From contig CATQHQ010000001.1 of the NCBI GenBank assembly GCA_958296005.1, positions 822,134-886,133 on the forward strand: 64,000 nt of DNA, in the 5' to 3' direction. This document shows, piece by piece, positions 9,331 through 18,461 of the stretch. Within the stretch, counting starts at the first letter, position 1. Every line of letters starts with the position of its first letter. Origin of the DNA: Longimicrobiales bacterium (GTDB lineage: Bacteria > Gemmatimonadota > Gemmatimonadetes > Longimicrobiales > Gaopeijiaceae). Both the position numbers and the translations under genes were made by a program. The notes under the pieces are model-generated. The model saw only the letters and a list, made by a program, of their open reading frames with translations, searched no databases and was not told the DNA's origin.

Positions 9331-10476
9331 TCAAGATAAGCCGCGGCGCGCCTGTCCAAGCAGTCCGGCCCGGGTCATCTCTTCCAGAGCGGGCGCGAGC
9401 CGGGAGCCCGAAGCGGCGACGTCGCGCACCCACTCCGTCAGGGCGTCCAAGCCCCGGTCCAGGGGCACCGAGGGGTGCCAGCCGAGCAGGGCGTCGGCCC
9501 GGGAGAGGTCCGCCTGTGCGTGGCGGATGTCGCCGACTCGGAACTCGCCGGTGACGGCCACGGCCTCGGGGGGAGCGTCGAGCTTGCGACGGAGCATCTC
9601 GGCCGCTTCCGCGATCGCAGTGCGCGACCCGCCGCCCACGTCGAGGATCGCGGGGGTGCGGGCCACGTCCACGCGAAGGCCGATCGCAAGGGCGTCCACC
9701 GCGTCGTCCACGTAGACGAAGTCGCGGGTGGCCAAGCCGTCCTCGAAGAGCCGGACGCGCTCGCCGTGAAGGAGCTGCACCGAGAAGATCGACAAGATGC
9801 CGGTGTAGGGGTTGAGGAGGGACTGGCCCGGGCCGTAGACGTTCTGGAGGCGGAGGGCGACGAAGCCGATCCCGGCCGGGGGGAGGGCGACGCGCAGCAG
9901 CTCTTCCTGGGCCAGCTTGGTGGTCCCGTAGGCCGAGGCGGGCGCCGTACGAGCCGAAGCGGCATCGGCGGCGACGGGGGACAGGGACTCGCCCGACGGG
10001 CCTTCCGGTTCCCATCGGCCGGCTTCGAGGGCGGCGCGGCTTCGGGGGCCGGGGTAGACGACTTCACCTCGGGGCGTCCGGTAGGGGCCTTCGCCGTACA
10101 CCGCCCGAGAGGACGCCAGCACCACGCGCCCAGGGCTGATCTCGCGGCGCGTGATCAAGTCGCACAGGATCGCGGCGCCCTGCACGTTCACGTCCACATA
10201 GTGGCACGTCCGGTACATCGACTCGCCCGTCCCGGTCTCCGCCGCCAGGTGCACGACGGCGTCCACGCCGCCCCGCGCCGCCTCGACCCACGCGGCAGGG
10301 TCACGCACGTCGCCGCGCACGAAGAGAGCGCCGCCCAGGTCGGGCACCGTCGCCTCCTCGCCATGGACCGACGGAACGAGCGCGTCCAGCACGGCGACGT
10401 CGGCGCCGTCGCGAGTCAGCCGGCGCACCAGTCGCCGGCCGATGAACCCGGCGCCGCCGGTCACCAGCACCCTCAT
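9331..10476 (-). CDS. NAD-dependent sugar-nucleotide epimerase/dehydratase (extended SDR)
   Basis: The 381-residue product opens with the Rossmann motif VTGGAGFIGRRLV. It carries the catalytic YGTTK (YxxxK) motif near residue 195 and a Ser in LASSRAVYGEG, the normal arrangement of GalE/RmlB-type enzymes. The segment LQNVYGPGQS, with RDFVYVDDAVDA, is typical of the UDP-glucose 4-epimerase-like branch. The ATG at 10476 begins the Rossmann strand directly and forms an ATGA overlap with the glycosyltransferase stop. It probably interconverts an activated sugar for the polysaccharide; whether it epimerises or dehydrates is not decided by the motifs. Confidence 0.9.
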   Translation of the reverse strand: MRVLVTGGAGFIGRRLVRRLTRDGADVAVLDALVPSVHGEEATVPDLGGALFVRGDVRDPAAWVEAARGGVDAVVHLAAETGTGESMYRTCHYVDVNVQGAAILCDLITRREISPGRVVLASSRAVYGEGPYRTPRGEVVYPGPRSRAALEAGRWEPEGPSGESLSPVAADAASARTAPASAYGTTKLAQEELLRVALPPAGIGFVALRLQNVYGPGQSLLNPYTGILSIFSVQLLHGERVRLFEDGLATRDFVYVDDAVDALAIGLRVDVARTPAILDVGGGSRTAIAEAAEMLRRKLDAPPEAVAVTGEFRVGDIRHAQADLSRADALLGWHPSVPLDRGLDALTEWVRDVAASGSRLAPALEEMTRAGLLGQARRGLS

Positions 10477-11735
10477 GCGGGGGGACCCCGACGGTCGTCC
10501 GGTGCCGAGCCGGCTTGCTCCACCAGCCCGGCCACCGCTTCGCGCAGCCGCGTTGCCTGCCCCTGCCGATCGAACCGCGCCGCCGCCGCCCGCCCCGCCG
10601 CTCCGTCTCGCGCCCTCCGCGCTGGGTCGGTCCGGTACGCCCGCACGGCCTCCAGCAGCGCCGCTGGATCGCCCGGCTGCGCGAAGAGACCCGCCCCGGC
10701 GGCCTCCACCACCTCCCGGATCGCGCCGTCGATCGCCAGCACGACGGGGCGCCCCGCCGCCATGTAGTCGAAGACCTTGTTCGGGTAGGTGGTCGTGAAG
10801 ATCGGGATCGGCTTGAGGATCGCGACGCAGCAGTCGGCCGCCGCCAAGATGCCGGGCATCTCGGCCTTGGGCCGGGGACCCAGGAACTGAACGTTCGCGA
10901 GCTTCCAGCTCTCGGCCAACCGTTGCAGTCGGGGCATCTCGCGTCCCGACCCCACGAAGGCGAAGAGCTCGCGGCCCGGTTCTGCTCGGGCCGCCCGGAG
11001 CTTCGCCGCTCGCAGGACGACCTCCAAGTCGTTGGGAACCCCGTGGGCGCCCGCGTACAGAGTCACGAACTTGCCTTCCCATCCCAGCTGCCGTCGCCAC
11101 GCGGGCCGGTCCGCGGCAAGGAACGGCGCCGTGTCGACCCCGTTGGGCACCACCAGCGCCTCGCCGCCGCCCTCCCGGCGCACATGGTCCACGAACCCCG
11201 GCGAGTTGACGACCACCAGGTCGGCCCGGCGGTAGAGGAAGCGCTCCAGCGCCTTGGCCGCTCGGATCGCGGAACGGTTGCGCACCACGCCCAGCGCGAC
11301 GGCGAAGTCGGGCCACAGGTCCCGCACCTCCAGGAGGAACGGCACGCCCTTCAGCCGGGCCACCGCCCACGCCGCGGGGGCCTGGAAGATCGGCGGCGTC
11401 GTCCCCCAAACGGCGTCGACGCCCCGCACGAAAAGCCCGGCCCGGCACGCCGCGAAAGCAAACCGCAGAAAGCCGGCCACGCGGGCGGCGACAGACCGGC
11501 GGCCCGACCGGCCCGCCGCGGACGCCAGCGCGCCCAACCCCGTTCGCACCACCGTCAGCCCGGCCGGCAGACGATCCGGCGGAGGCGTGGGCGCGCCCGT
11601 CAGGTAGTTCGCCGGGCTGGTGACGACAGTCACTTGGTCGCCCGCCTCCGTCCACCGACGAGCGATCTCGAAGTGCCGCGTGCCGCCCGCCTCGTCGCCC
11701 GTGGCGAAAAGCTGGTGGATCAGCAGTACGTGCAC
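10473..11735 (-). CDS. Glycosyltransferase family 4 protein
   Basis: The 420-residue GT-B protein starts at GTG 11735 with MHVLLIHQLFATGDEAGGTR. The N-terminal half contains LEVRDLWPD, a signature of the WbuB-like branch of GT4. The C-terminal half has VPNGVDTAPF, an FVGSGRE strand and FDYMAAGRPVV, the usual donor-binding elements. It presumably adds a sugar to the lipid-linked repeat unit at the cytoplasmic membrane face. It lies 58 bases after the C5-epimerase-like gene and overlaps the epimerase gene by 4 bases. Donor specificity cannot be judged. Confidence 0.92.
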   Translation of the reverse strand: MHVLLIHQLFATGDEAGGTRHFEIARRWTEAGDQVTVVTSPANYLTGAPTPPPDRLPAGLTVVRTGLGALASAAGRSGRRSVAARVAGFLRFAFAACRAGLFVRGVDAVWGTTPPIFQAPAAWAVARLKGVPFLLEVRDLWPDFAVALGVVRNRSAIRAAKALERFLYRRADLVVVNSPGFVDHVRREGGGEALVVPNGVDTAPFLAADRPAWRRQLGWEGKFVTLYAGAHGVPNDLEVVLRAAKLRAARAEPGRELFAFVGSGREMPRLQRLAESWKLANVQFLGPRPKAEMPGILAAADCCVAILKPIPIFTTTYPNKVFDYMAAGRPVVLAIDGAIREVVEAAGAGLFAQPGDPAALLEAVRAYRTDPARRARDGAAGRAAAARFDRQGQATRLREAVAGLVEQAGSAPDDRRGPPA

Positions 11736-11793
11736 GGCGCCGTGGGGTTGGGGCTGGTCCCGAGCGACGGTTGGCCGCCGGCCCGACGCGCCC

Positions 11794-12774
11794 TCAATAG
11801 TGGACCAACTTGAAGAGGACCTTGTGGGCGGTCGCCCGCCGCCGCTTGGCCCCGCTCCGCTGGAAGGCGTCCCAGCGCGCCGCGGTGCGACGGAACGCCT
11901 CGCGCCCGGTCAGACGGTGGAGGACCCGAAGCTGCACCACGTGAAGGGCGTGATAGAACCGGCTGGCCGGGTTGCGGATGCGGGTCCCCGGCAGGTCGTA
12001 CATCGACCAGAACCCCATGTCGAAGCGGGGCAGGCACTCCTCCAGCGTGTCCGTCCCCTGGGCGAAGAGCGCGCCGGCGTCGTCGTCGCCTGCATGGAGC
12101 GAGAGGTCGTAGAGTCCCCATGACGCCCAGATGAAGCCGTTGAGGATGTGCGTCGGCGGGTCCACCACGGTCTCCTCGAACCAGATGCGCCCCTCCTCGT
12201 CCCAGAAGCTGACGCCGCCCTGCTCCACGGGGACCCCGAACGAGAGGGCCGCCGCGTGCGCCGCGTCCAGGTAGCGGGAGGCGCCGGTGAGCCGGTGCGC
12301 CCGGGCGAGCATCGACACGCCCTGCCCCTGGGAGAGGGCCGAGTACCACGGGGCCTTCAGCAGCCCTCGGTACTCCCAGTCGAAGTGGTGGTTCCAGACC
12401 TTCAGCCCGCCGGCGTTCTCCTCCAGGTTCTCCGCCAGCCAGTCGGCGGCCAGCAGGCACTTCCTCCGCCGATCGTTCTCGCCGTCGGCGCCGGAGCGGA
12501 GTGCGTTGTAGTTCCCCAGCCCCCACTGGGCCACCGCGATCGGGTTGTACTGGAGACCCACGTGCCCGTGGTAGTCGAGCATGGGGATGCCGTGCTCGTC
12601 GAACGGCCCCGGGTAGTCGGCCTTGCCGCGAAAGGGTTGCCAATAAAGGTCCACTGCGCCCGGCGTCGCGTGCTCTTCCAGCTCCGGCGCACCGTGCCAG
12701 AAGGTCAGGTGGCTGTTCCGGCCGCCCGCGTACGCGGAGAGCACGCGATGCCAGTAGCGGAGGCGCGCCTTCAC
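11794..12774 (-). CDS. D-glucuronyl C5-epimerase-like protein
   Basis: The 326-residue product starts at GTG 12774 in a GTGA overlap with the cytidylyltransferase stop. Its second half matches the glucuronyl C5-epimerase C-terminal domain: WYSALSQGQGVSMLARAH, then GGVSFWDEEG, then ILNGFIWASWGLYDL. Characterised members invert C5 of glucuronic acid to iduronic acid within a polymer. No signal peptide is visible, so either export is not Sec-dependent or the protein acts inside the cell. Its presence suggests a uronic acid in the glycan, which would also supply a carboxylate for the asparagine synthases to amidate (inference). The family call is good; bacterial members are little studied. Confidence 0.8.
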   Translation of the reverse strand: MKARLRYWHRVLSAYAGGRNSHLTFWHGAPELEEHATPGAVDLYWQPFRGKADYPGPFDEHGIPMLDYHGHVGLQYNPIAVAQWGLGNYNALRSGADGENDRRRKCLLAADWLAENLEENAGGLKVWNHHFDWEYRGLLKAPWYSALSQGQGVSMLARAHRLTGASRYLDAAHAAALSFGVPVEQGGVSFWDEEGRIWFEETVVDPPTHILNGFIWASWGLYDLSLHAGDDDAGALFAQGTDTLEECLPRFDMGFWSMYDLPGTRIRNPASRFYHALHVVQLRVLHRLTGREAFRRTAARWDAFQRSGAKRRRATAHKVLFKLVHY

Positions 12775-13472
12775 CCCGTTCCGCCTTCCCGCATCAGCAG
12801 GTCCGCCAGCCGCAGATCCAGCTCCGTGTCGATCCCCACGGACCGCTCTTCCGGCATCTCGTAGGGTCGCACCCGGTCGCCCCACATGGCGCCGGCGAAC
12901 ACCACGTCCCGCCGAGCGAGGTAGAGGGCGCCGTTTCGCATGTAGGCCGGGGGAGCGTAGTCCTGGCGCCGGCCGCCTTTGGGCTCCGGGTCGCCCCACG
13001 GGCGCAGCCAGCCGTCCTCGATCCGCTTCATCAGGACCGGGTGGGTCGCGTGCACCCGCACCACCGAGACCACCGAGTCGCACTCGCCCTCCTGGGCCAG
13101 CTCCACGACGGCCTCCACGTCCTCTCGAAGGCGGATCGGGTTTGTCGGCTGCAGGAGGAGCACCCACTCCACCCTTCGCCCCTCGTCCGCCTCCACGAAC
13201 TCCACCGCGTGGCGCACCGCCGGCGCCATCGGCGCCCGATCCCCGGCCAGCGCCGCCGGCCGCATGAACGGCACGTCGCCCCCTGCCTCGCGGGCCACTC
13301 GAGCCGTCTCCGGGTCGTCGGTGGAGACCACCGTGCGGAAGACCAAGTCCGACACCGCCTCCGCCGTCCGGATGCTGTGGACCACCAGCGGCGCTCCGCC
13401 CACCACCCGCAAGTTCTTCGCCGGCACGCCCTTGGAGCCGCCCCGGGCCGGGATCACGCCGAGGATGCGCAT
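12771..13472 (-). CDS. neuA: Acylneuraminate (nonulosonate) cytidylyltransferase, NeuA-like
   Basis: The 233-residue product begins MRILGVIPARGGSKGVPAKN, the nucleotide-binding motif of CMP-sialic acid synthetases. It also has LLQPTNPIR, a QDYAPPAYMRNGALYLARR segment and GIDTELDLRLAD near the end, as in the family. It should activate a nonulosonic acid with CTP to give the CMP-sugar. The ATG at 13472 starts right at the motif and overlaps the preceding stop by one base. It forms a set with the neighbouring neuC and neuB homologues. Which nonulosonic acid (sialic, legionaminic or other) is not determined. Confidence 0.92.
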   Translation of the reverse strand: MRILGVIPARGGSKGVPAKNLRVVGGAPLVVHSIRTAEAVSDLVFRTVVSTDDPETARVAREAGGDVPFMRPAALAGDRAPMAPAVRHAVEFVEADEGRRVEWVLLLQPTNPIRLREDVEAVVELAQEGECDSVVSVVRVHATHPVLMKRIEDGWLRPWGDPEPKGGRRQDYAPPAYMRNGALYLARRDVVFAGAMWGDRVRPYEMPEERSVGIDTELDLRLADLLMREGGTG

Positions 13473-14632
13473 CAGTACGCGATGCGCTTCTTCACCGTCA
13501 GATCGAGCGACGCCAGCAGTTCCGCGACGCGGCCTCCCGCCTGCCCGTCGCCGTACAGCCCGGACGGGGCGTAGCGGCCGTGAGCGAGCTGGGACTCGAC
13601 CGCCGCCCGAACGGCGGTCCGGTCGTAGCCCGCGTCCACCACGTTGGCGGCTCGATCCCGACCCGCCTGACGCCCGCCGACGTTCACCGCCGGCAGCCCG
13701 AGGAACGCGCCCTCCCGGATCCCGGCCGACGAGTTGCCGACGAGGCACCGGGCGCCCCGCAGCAATCGGATGAAGTCCTCCGGCGCCAGGTTCTTGAAGA
13801 AGTAGACGTGATCCAGAGGCCGGGTCTCCCGGTAGTGGCGGATTCCCTTCGAGATCAGGTCCGAACCGGCGTCCACGTTGGGCCAGAACCAGAACGTAGG
13901 CCGAGCGAGGACCTCGACGGCGGCCAGCGTCTCGCGGATCTGGTCCAGGGCGGCTTCGTACTCGGTGGTGACCGGGTGCTGGAGGACAACCAGGTAGCCG
14001 GCGGCCGGGTCGAAGGGGCTGCCGACCCCGGCGTACTCCTGGAAGGGGTCGAAGGGAGGCTCCCGCGCCTCTGCGGCGACGCGCGCCGCCAGGTCGATCG
14101 ACGGACAGCCGGTCACGTGGACCGACGCCGGGTCCTCGCCCATGCGCGCCACCCGCTCCGCCGCCCCGTCGTTGGAGACGAAGTGGAGGTTGGAGAGCTT
14201 GGTGACCGCGTGGCGCACCTTCTCGTCGATCGAGCCCGTGACTTCGCCGCCTTGGAGATGAGCGACGGGGATGTTCAGGTACGCCGCGACGATGGCGGTG
14301 GCGATCGTCTCGTAGCGGTCTGCCACCGACACCACCACGTCGGGCTTCAGGTTGTCGAAGATCGTGGCCAGCTCGACGACGCCCAAGCCGGTGGACTTCG
14401 CCGTGGTCACCAGGTTCTCGCCCTCCACGACCATGTACACCACCGCGTCGGGCTCGAAGCCGTCGGCTCGGATCACGTCCACCGCCGGGCCGTAGCGCTC
14501 CAGCAGCGCAGAGGCGCCGACGACCAGCTGCAGCTCCAGCCCAGGGTGGCGGTCCACGGCCTCCAGGACCGACTTGACCCTGGCGTAGCTGGGGCGGGCG
14601 GTAACGACGACGCAGACGCGGCGGGTGCTCAC
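13472..14632 (-). CDS. neuC: UDP-N-acetylglucosamine 2-epimerase (hydrolysing), NeuC-like
   Basis: The 386-residue product starts at GTG 14632 (MSTRRVCVVVTARPSYARVK) in a GTGA overlap with the upstream stop. Signatures are VSVADRYETIATAI, PVAHLQGGEVTGSIDEKVRHAVTKL (quoted here in two parts: PVAHLQGGEVTGS and DEKVRHAVTKL) and GNSSAGIREGAF, which match the hydrolysing epimerases that release N-acetylmannosamine or a related 6-deoxy sugar from the UDP form. This is the first committed step of nonulosonic acid synthesis. Together with NeuB and NeuA it gives a complete three-step route to a CMP-activated acid. A legionaminic-type substrate is equally possible. Confidence 0.92.
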   Translation of the reverse strand: MSTRRVCVVVTARPSYARVKSVLEAVDRHPGLELQLVVGASALLERYGPAVDVIRADGFEPDAVVYMVVEGENLVTTAKSTGLGVVELATIFDNLKPDVVVSVADRYETIATAIVAAYLNIPVAHLQGGEVTGSIDEKVRHAVTKLSNLHFVSNDGAAERVARMGEDPASVHVTGCPSIDLAARVAAEAREPPFDPFQEYAGVGSPFDPAAGYLVVLQHPVTTEYEAALDQIRETLAAVEVLARPTFWFWPNVDAGSDLISKGIRHYRETRPLDHVYFFKNLAPEDFIRLLRGARCLVGNSSAGIREGAFLGLPAVNVGGRQAGRDRAANVVDAGYDRTAVRAAVESQLAHGRYAPSGLYGDGQAGGRVAELLASLDLTVKKRIAY

Positions 14633-15606
14633 CGGAGGGCGAACGGACGCACGTCGCGGCAGAAGCGCCGCAGCCTCCGGGCGATGAAGATCTCGGTTCG
14701 GGCCATGGACTCAAAGGTAGCCCCACCGAGGTGGGGCGTTAGGAGGATGTCGCTGCGGCGCCGGGCCAGGGCGACGAGACGCGAGGGGCGGGCGCCGTCC
14801 GCCGCCGAGGGCTCGCCGCGAAGCACGTCCAGCGCGACGCCGCCGAGCGTTCCCGACTCCAGGGCGAGGGCCAACGCGTCCTCGTCGATCACGGCGCCCC
14901 GGGAGGTGTTCACGACCACGGCGCCTTCGGGGAGAGCGGCCAGCACACCGGCGCCGATCATGCCCCGGGTGGTCGCGTTCAGCGGCACGTGGACCGAGAG
15001 CACGTCCGACGCCCCAGCCAGCGCCTGTAGCCCGCCCGCCCGCTCCACGCCCTCCACCCAGCGAGCCGGCGACGGGTCGTAGGCGGCCACCCTCATTCCG
15101 AACGCCAGACCGTACCTCGCGACCCGGCGTCCCACCCGCCCCAGTCCCACGATCCCCAAGCGCCGGCCCGCCAGCTCCCGCCCTCGAAAGCGATCTCGCT
15201 CCCACCCCCCGGCCGCGGCGTGCCGATGGGCCCACGGGATGCGCCTCGAGAGGGCGAGGAGAAGCCCCCACGTATGCTCGGCGGTGGCGTGGACCGTCTC
15301 CAGAAACTCGGTTTCGCCGATCAGCGAGAGCACCGCCACGTCCCGGCGCCGAGCCGCTTCCAGGTCGATGTGGTCGAGCCCGGTCGTCGGGGTGGCCACA
15401 GCCCGAAGCCCGGGTGCGCGGGCGAGCAGCTCGTTGTCCACCCGGTGACCCAGCCGCACGATCAACGCCGTCGCCCACGAGACCGCGTCCAGCAGCGCTT
15501 GCCTGTCCAGCTCTTCCAGCCGCACCTCCCCGGCCTCGGCCAACACGGCGGCAGCCTCGGGCGAGTAGCCGGCGGACTCGGCGTTGAGGATGCGGTGGCG
15601 GGTCAC
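14629..15606 (-). CDS. D-2-hydroxyacid dehydrogenase (phosphoglycerate dehydrogenase-like)
   Basis: The 325-residue product starts at GTG 15606, overlapping the NeuB stop in a GTGA tetramer. It has the NAD-binding motif GIVGLGRVGRRVA followed by AYDPSPARW, and the catalytic Arg, Glu and His regions NTSRGAVIDEDAL and LTPHLGGATFESM. This is the standard D-isomer-specific dehydrogenase arrangement. Sitting between neuB and neuC, it is probably dedicated to the glycan pathway rather than to serine biosynthesis; its substrate is unknown. It might supply or recycle a keto or hydroxy acid used on the sugar (inference). Confidence 0.9.
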   Translation of the reverse strand: MTRHRILNAESAGYSPEAAAVLAEAGEVRLEELDRQALLDAVSWATALIVRLGHRVDNELLARAPGLRAVATPTTGLDHIDLEAARRRDVAVLSLIGETEFLETVHATAEHTWGLLLALSRRIPWAHRHAAAGGWERDRFRGRELAGRRLGIVGLGRVGRRVARYGLAFGMRVAAYDPSPARWVEGVERAGGLQALAGASDVLSVHVPLNATTRGMIGAGVLAALPEGAVVVNTSRGAVIDEDALALALESGTLGGVALDVLRGEPSAADGARPSRLVALARRRSDILLTPHLGGATFESMARTEIFIARRLRRFCRDVRPFALR

Positions 15607-16622
15607 GGCGCCAAGTCGCCCTCCCGCAGGAGGCGCCCCTCGTCCACTGCCCGCCGCAGCGTCCGTCCGGTCAACGACGGAATCCGCGCCGCAGGAACTC
15701 CCGTGCCCGGCTTTCGCGGCGCCAGGTCGCCGGGGACGAGGCGGTGTCCTGCCGAAAGGGGCCGAACAGCGGCTGCGCTCTTGCCGAATACGGCGCGCGT
15801 CGGCGCCAGCGCGTCCGCCAGCGCGTCCTTGTCCACCGGCGCCGCTCGCGCCGCCCGCAGGAACGCCACGCCGCGGCACAGCTCGGCGAGCTCCTCCAGC
15901 GTCACCGAAGAGCTCACGTCGGGGCCGAACGCCCGGCGGGACATCGTCACATGGACCTCCACGACGTCCGCTCCCAAGGCGACGGCGGCGAGCGAAGGGA
16001 AGATCGTTCCCGAGTGGTCGGAGAGCCCCACCGTCACGCCGTACCGCGACCGCATCTCGGTCATCACGTTCAGGCCGACCTCCTCCGGCGGCGTCGGGTA
16101 GCGGGACGTGCACTGGAGCAGCGCCAGCGTCGCGCCCGCCCGCCGGGCCCGATCCGCAACCGCGTCGATCTCGGCCCACCCGCTCATCCCCGTCGAGACC
16201 AGGACCGGGAGGCCCGACGCGAGCATCCGGTCCAGCAGTTCGGGCGCGTCCACCTCTCCCGACGCCGCCTTCCACACGGCCACGCCCACCCTGGACAGCA
16301 GATCGAACGCCTCGATCGAGAACGGGGAGCTCATGAACGCCAGGCCCCGCTCCGCCGCGTGGCGCTTCAGCCCGGCCCACTGTTCCTCGGTGAACTCCAT
16401 CCGCCGCCAGTACTCCCAACGGGTCGCGTCCTGGGGGCTGAAGTGGACCCGCCACGGCTCCTCCGACGAACTCTCGGCGCGGGCGATATGGGTCTGGAAC
16501 TTCACCGCATCCGCCCCGGCGTCCGCCACGGCATCGACGAAGGCGTGGGCGGTCCCCAGGCTGCCGTCGTGGGCCTGAGCCACTTCGGCGATTACGGGTG
16601 GGAACGGCTGGCTGGCGTCCAC
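15603..16622 (-). CDS. neuB: N-acetylneuraminate (nonulosonate) synthase, NeuB-like
   Basis: The 339-residue product starts at GTG 16622 behind a strong GGAGGA ribosome-binding site. It carries family signatures VIAEVAQAHDGSLG, DAVKFQTH, MSSPFS, WKAASGEVD, VSTGMSG, LLQCTSRYPTP and GLSDHSG. The C-terminal part (KSAAAVRPLSAGHRLVPGDL) is the antifreeze-like SAF domain that completes the active site of a domain-swapped dimer. It condenses phosphoenolpyruvate with ManNAc or an analogue. This is the first glycan gene of the leftward series, 50 bases after rimI, with its own good initiation signal. Confidence 0.93.
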   Translation of the reverse strand: MDASQPFPPVIAEVAQAHDGSLGTAHAFVDAVADAGADAVKFQTHIARAESSSEEPWRVHFSPQDATRWEYWRRMEFTEEQWAGLKRHAAERGLAFMSSPFSIEAFDLLSRVGVAVWKAASGEVDAPELLDRMLASGLPVLVSTGMSGWAEIDAVADRARRAGATLALLQCTSRYPTPPEEVGLNVMTEMRSRYGVTVGLSDHSGTIFPSLAAVALGADVVEVHVTMSRRAFGPDVSSSVTLEELAELCRGVAFLRAARAAPVDKDALADALAPTRAVFGKSAAAVRPLSAGHRLVPGDLAPRKPGTGVPAARIPSLTGRTLRRAVDEGRLLREGDLAP

Positions 16623-16672
16623 GACTCCTCCGGGCGGCGCTCCGCGGTGGGACTTCGGGCTCGGCTCCAGGG

Positions 16673-17137
16673 CTAGGGACGGGACGCGGCCGGGAACTCC
16701 AAGGCGAACACGCGAGCGTCCTCCGGCGGCTCCTGATAGTAGGCGCCGTGGGTCCCGATCTCCCGAAAGCCGAACCGCTCGTACAATCTAGCCGCCTTGC
16801 GGTTGGAGGCGCGGACTGCCAGGAAGATCCATGTCGCGCCCCGCTCCGAGGCTGTCTCCACCGCCTGCGCCAGCAGCGCGCGGGCCACGCCCGTGCCCCG
16901 GTGCGCAGGACTCACGGCCAGGTTGGCCAGCTCCGACTCGCCCACCGTGGATCGGAGCACCACGTACCCGGCCACCTCTCTCCCGATCTCCGCCACGAGG
17001 ATGTCCACGCTGGGGCGACCCAGCAGGGCGACGAACGTTTCCCGCCGCCAGGGCTGGTCAAAGGAGCTGTTCTCGATCTCCACGACGGCGGCCAAGTCCC
17101 CCTCTGCCGCCTTGCGCACATCGAGGGCAACGGTCAC
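16673..17137 (-). CDS. rimI: Ribosomal-protein-alanine N-acetyltransferase (GNAT), RimI
   Basis: The 154-residue GNAT protein starts at GTG 17137, which overlaps the tsaB stop (GTGA). It has the acetyl-CoA pyrophosphate-binding motif LAVSPAHRGTGVARALL, then LAVRASNRKAARLYERFGF, closely matching RimI. RimI acetylates the N-terminal alanine of ribosomal protein S18 in well-studied bacteria. The gene order tsaE-tsaB-rimI is a common bacterial arrangement and supports the assignment over a generic GNAT. Length is normal for the family. Confidence 0.88.
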   Translation of the reverse strand: MTVALDVRKAAEGDLAAVVEIENSSFDQPWRRETFVALLGRPSVDILVAEIGREVAGYVVLRSTVGESELANLAVSPAHRGTGVARALLAQAVETASERGATWIFLAVRASNRKAARLYERFGFREIGTHGAYYQEPPEDARVFALEFPAASRP

Positions 17138-17973
17138 CCCGGCCTCCACTCCCGCAGGTAGTCGGGTTCCCACGATGAAACGTCCACCGGCGTCCAAGAA
17201 CAGCAGAGAAGCACGGCGCAGGCCAGGGGGACGCCGGCAGGCGAAGGCGCTACGTCGTAGCCGGCGGCCCGCAGGAGCTGGGCGTGGGCAGCGGCCCCGT
17301 CTCCCATGAAGACTGTTCCCAGCGGCAGACGCCGGTTGATCGCATCGACGATTGTGCCTCCGTGAGGTGCCACGGCCTCGACGGGTCCGTCGGTGCCCAC
17401 GTCGTAGCCGGCGCCGTATACCCTGCCGCCGCGGGCGTCGAAGAGGACGTAGCGGATCTCCCGTTCGTTTCCCTGCAACGGCCGGGGGAGCGCCTCCCCC
17501 TGCTCGAGGAGCTCGGGCGGGAGGACGTCGGCGCGCTTCTCCAGTCCAAGCGCCTCCACCGCGAACGCCGCCGCCCGCAGACTCGACGTAGCGTACAGAG
17601 GGACCCGAAGACCGCTCGCGAGCCCCTTGGCCGCCACACCCGCGACCCGGATGCCGGTGAACGAGCCGGGACCGGCCCCGGTCGCCACGCCCTCTATGTC
17701 GTCGCGGCTGGCGCCGGCCTCCTCGAGCACCGCCTGCACCGCGGGGATCAGCCCCGAGGCGTGGGCGAACCGCTCCGCGAGGAACCGCCGCGCCGCCACG
17801 ACGCCGTCCACCGCCAGAGCCACCGAGCCAACACGCCCCGAGGTCTCGATCCCCAGCAAGCACCCGGGGGGCATCGCTGGACCGGAGGGGATCGCCGGAG
17901 CGGAGGCCGTTGCTGGACCGGGGGACCTCGCCGGATCCGAGCTCGCCGCCTCCCGCCGATCGTCGCCGGTCAT
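17134..17973 (-). CDS. tsaB: tRNA threonylcarbamoyladenosine biosynthesis protein TsaB
   Basis: The 279-residue product has LGIETSGRVGSVALAVDG near residue 40 and GAGPGSFTGIRVAGVAAKG, the ASKHA-fold signatures of TsaB. TsaB partners TsaD and TsaE in making t6A37 on ANN-decoding tRNAs. The ATG at 17973 gives an ATGA overlap with the tsaE stop. That choice leaves an unusual N-terminal extension of about 35 residues rich in A, P, S and G before the first conserved strand; a later start is possible. TsaD is not in the window. Confidence 0.88.
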   Translation of the reverse strand: MTGDDRREAASSDPARSPGPATASAPAIPSGPAMPPGCLLGIETSGRVGSVALAVDGVVAARRFLAERFAHASGLIPAVQAVLEEAGASRDDIEGVATGAGPGSFTGIRVAGVAAKGLASGLRVPLYATSSLRAAAFAVEALGLEKRADVLPPELLEQGEALPRPLQGNEREIRYVLFDARGGRVYGAGYDVGTDGPVEAVAPHGGTIVDAINRRLPLGTVFMGDGAAAHAQLLRAAGYDVAPSPAGVPLACAVLLCCSWTPVDVSSWEPDYLREWRPG

Positions 17974-18461
17974 TCCGCCGCCGGGAACCCGGGCAGCTCC
18001 GCGGGCACGGGCGCCCCGATCCGCCGCGCCTTGGCCGTGCGCACGCCGGGCTCGTCGGGGATCTCCAGCTCGATCTCCCACCGGTCCTCCGGGAGCTCCC
18101 GCTCGGCCCGCTCCGGCCACTCCACGAGCGCGACGAACCCGTCAGCCAGCAGGTCGTCCCACCCCAGTCCCGCCAGCTCTTCCACGGACCGGACCCGGTA
18201 CAGGTCCGCGTGGACCACCGATCCGCCGTCCGGCAACGAGTACCGGAAGACGAGGTTGAACGTCGGCGACGGCATCGGCGCCTCCACGCCCGCCCCGCGA
18301 GCCACCGCGCGGGCCAGGACGGACTTTCCCGCCCCCAACGGCCCCCGCAACCCGATGAAGACGGGCGGCCCGCCTCCGCCCCCTGCGGCGGCAGCCCCGG
18401 CGCGCACTCCGGCCCCGATCCGCCGCCCCCAATCCGCCATCTGGTCCTCCGTCAGCCTCAC
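17970..18461 (-). CDS. tsaE: tRNA threonylcarbamoyladenosine biosynthesis ATPase TsaE
   Basis: The 163-residue product has the Walker A motif [17 protein letters not shown], then [10 protein letters not shown] and HADLYRV, all typical of TsaE, the ATPase that regulates the TsaB-TsaD complex in t6A synthesis. GTG 18461 is preferred because it forms a GTGA overlap with the uvrB stop; an in-frame ATG at 18440 is an alternative. The C-terminus has an extra acidic and basic tail beyond the P-loop fold. Neighbouring tsaB supports the call. Confidence 0.88.
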   Translation of the reverse strand: MRLTEDQMADWGRRIGAGVRAGAAAAGGGGGPPVFIGLRGPLGAGKSVLARAVARGAGVEAPMPSPTFNLVFRYSLPDGGSVVHADLYRVRSVEELAGLGWDDLLADGFVALVEWPERAERELPEDRWEIELEIPDEPGVRTAKARRIGAPVPAELPGFPAAE

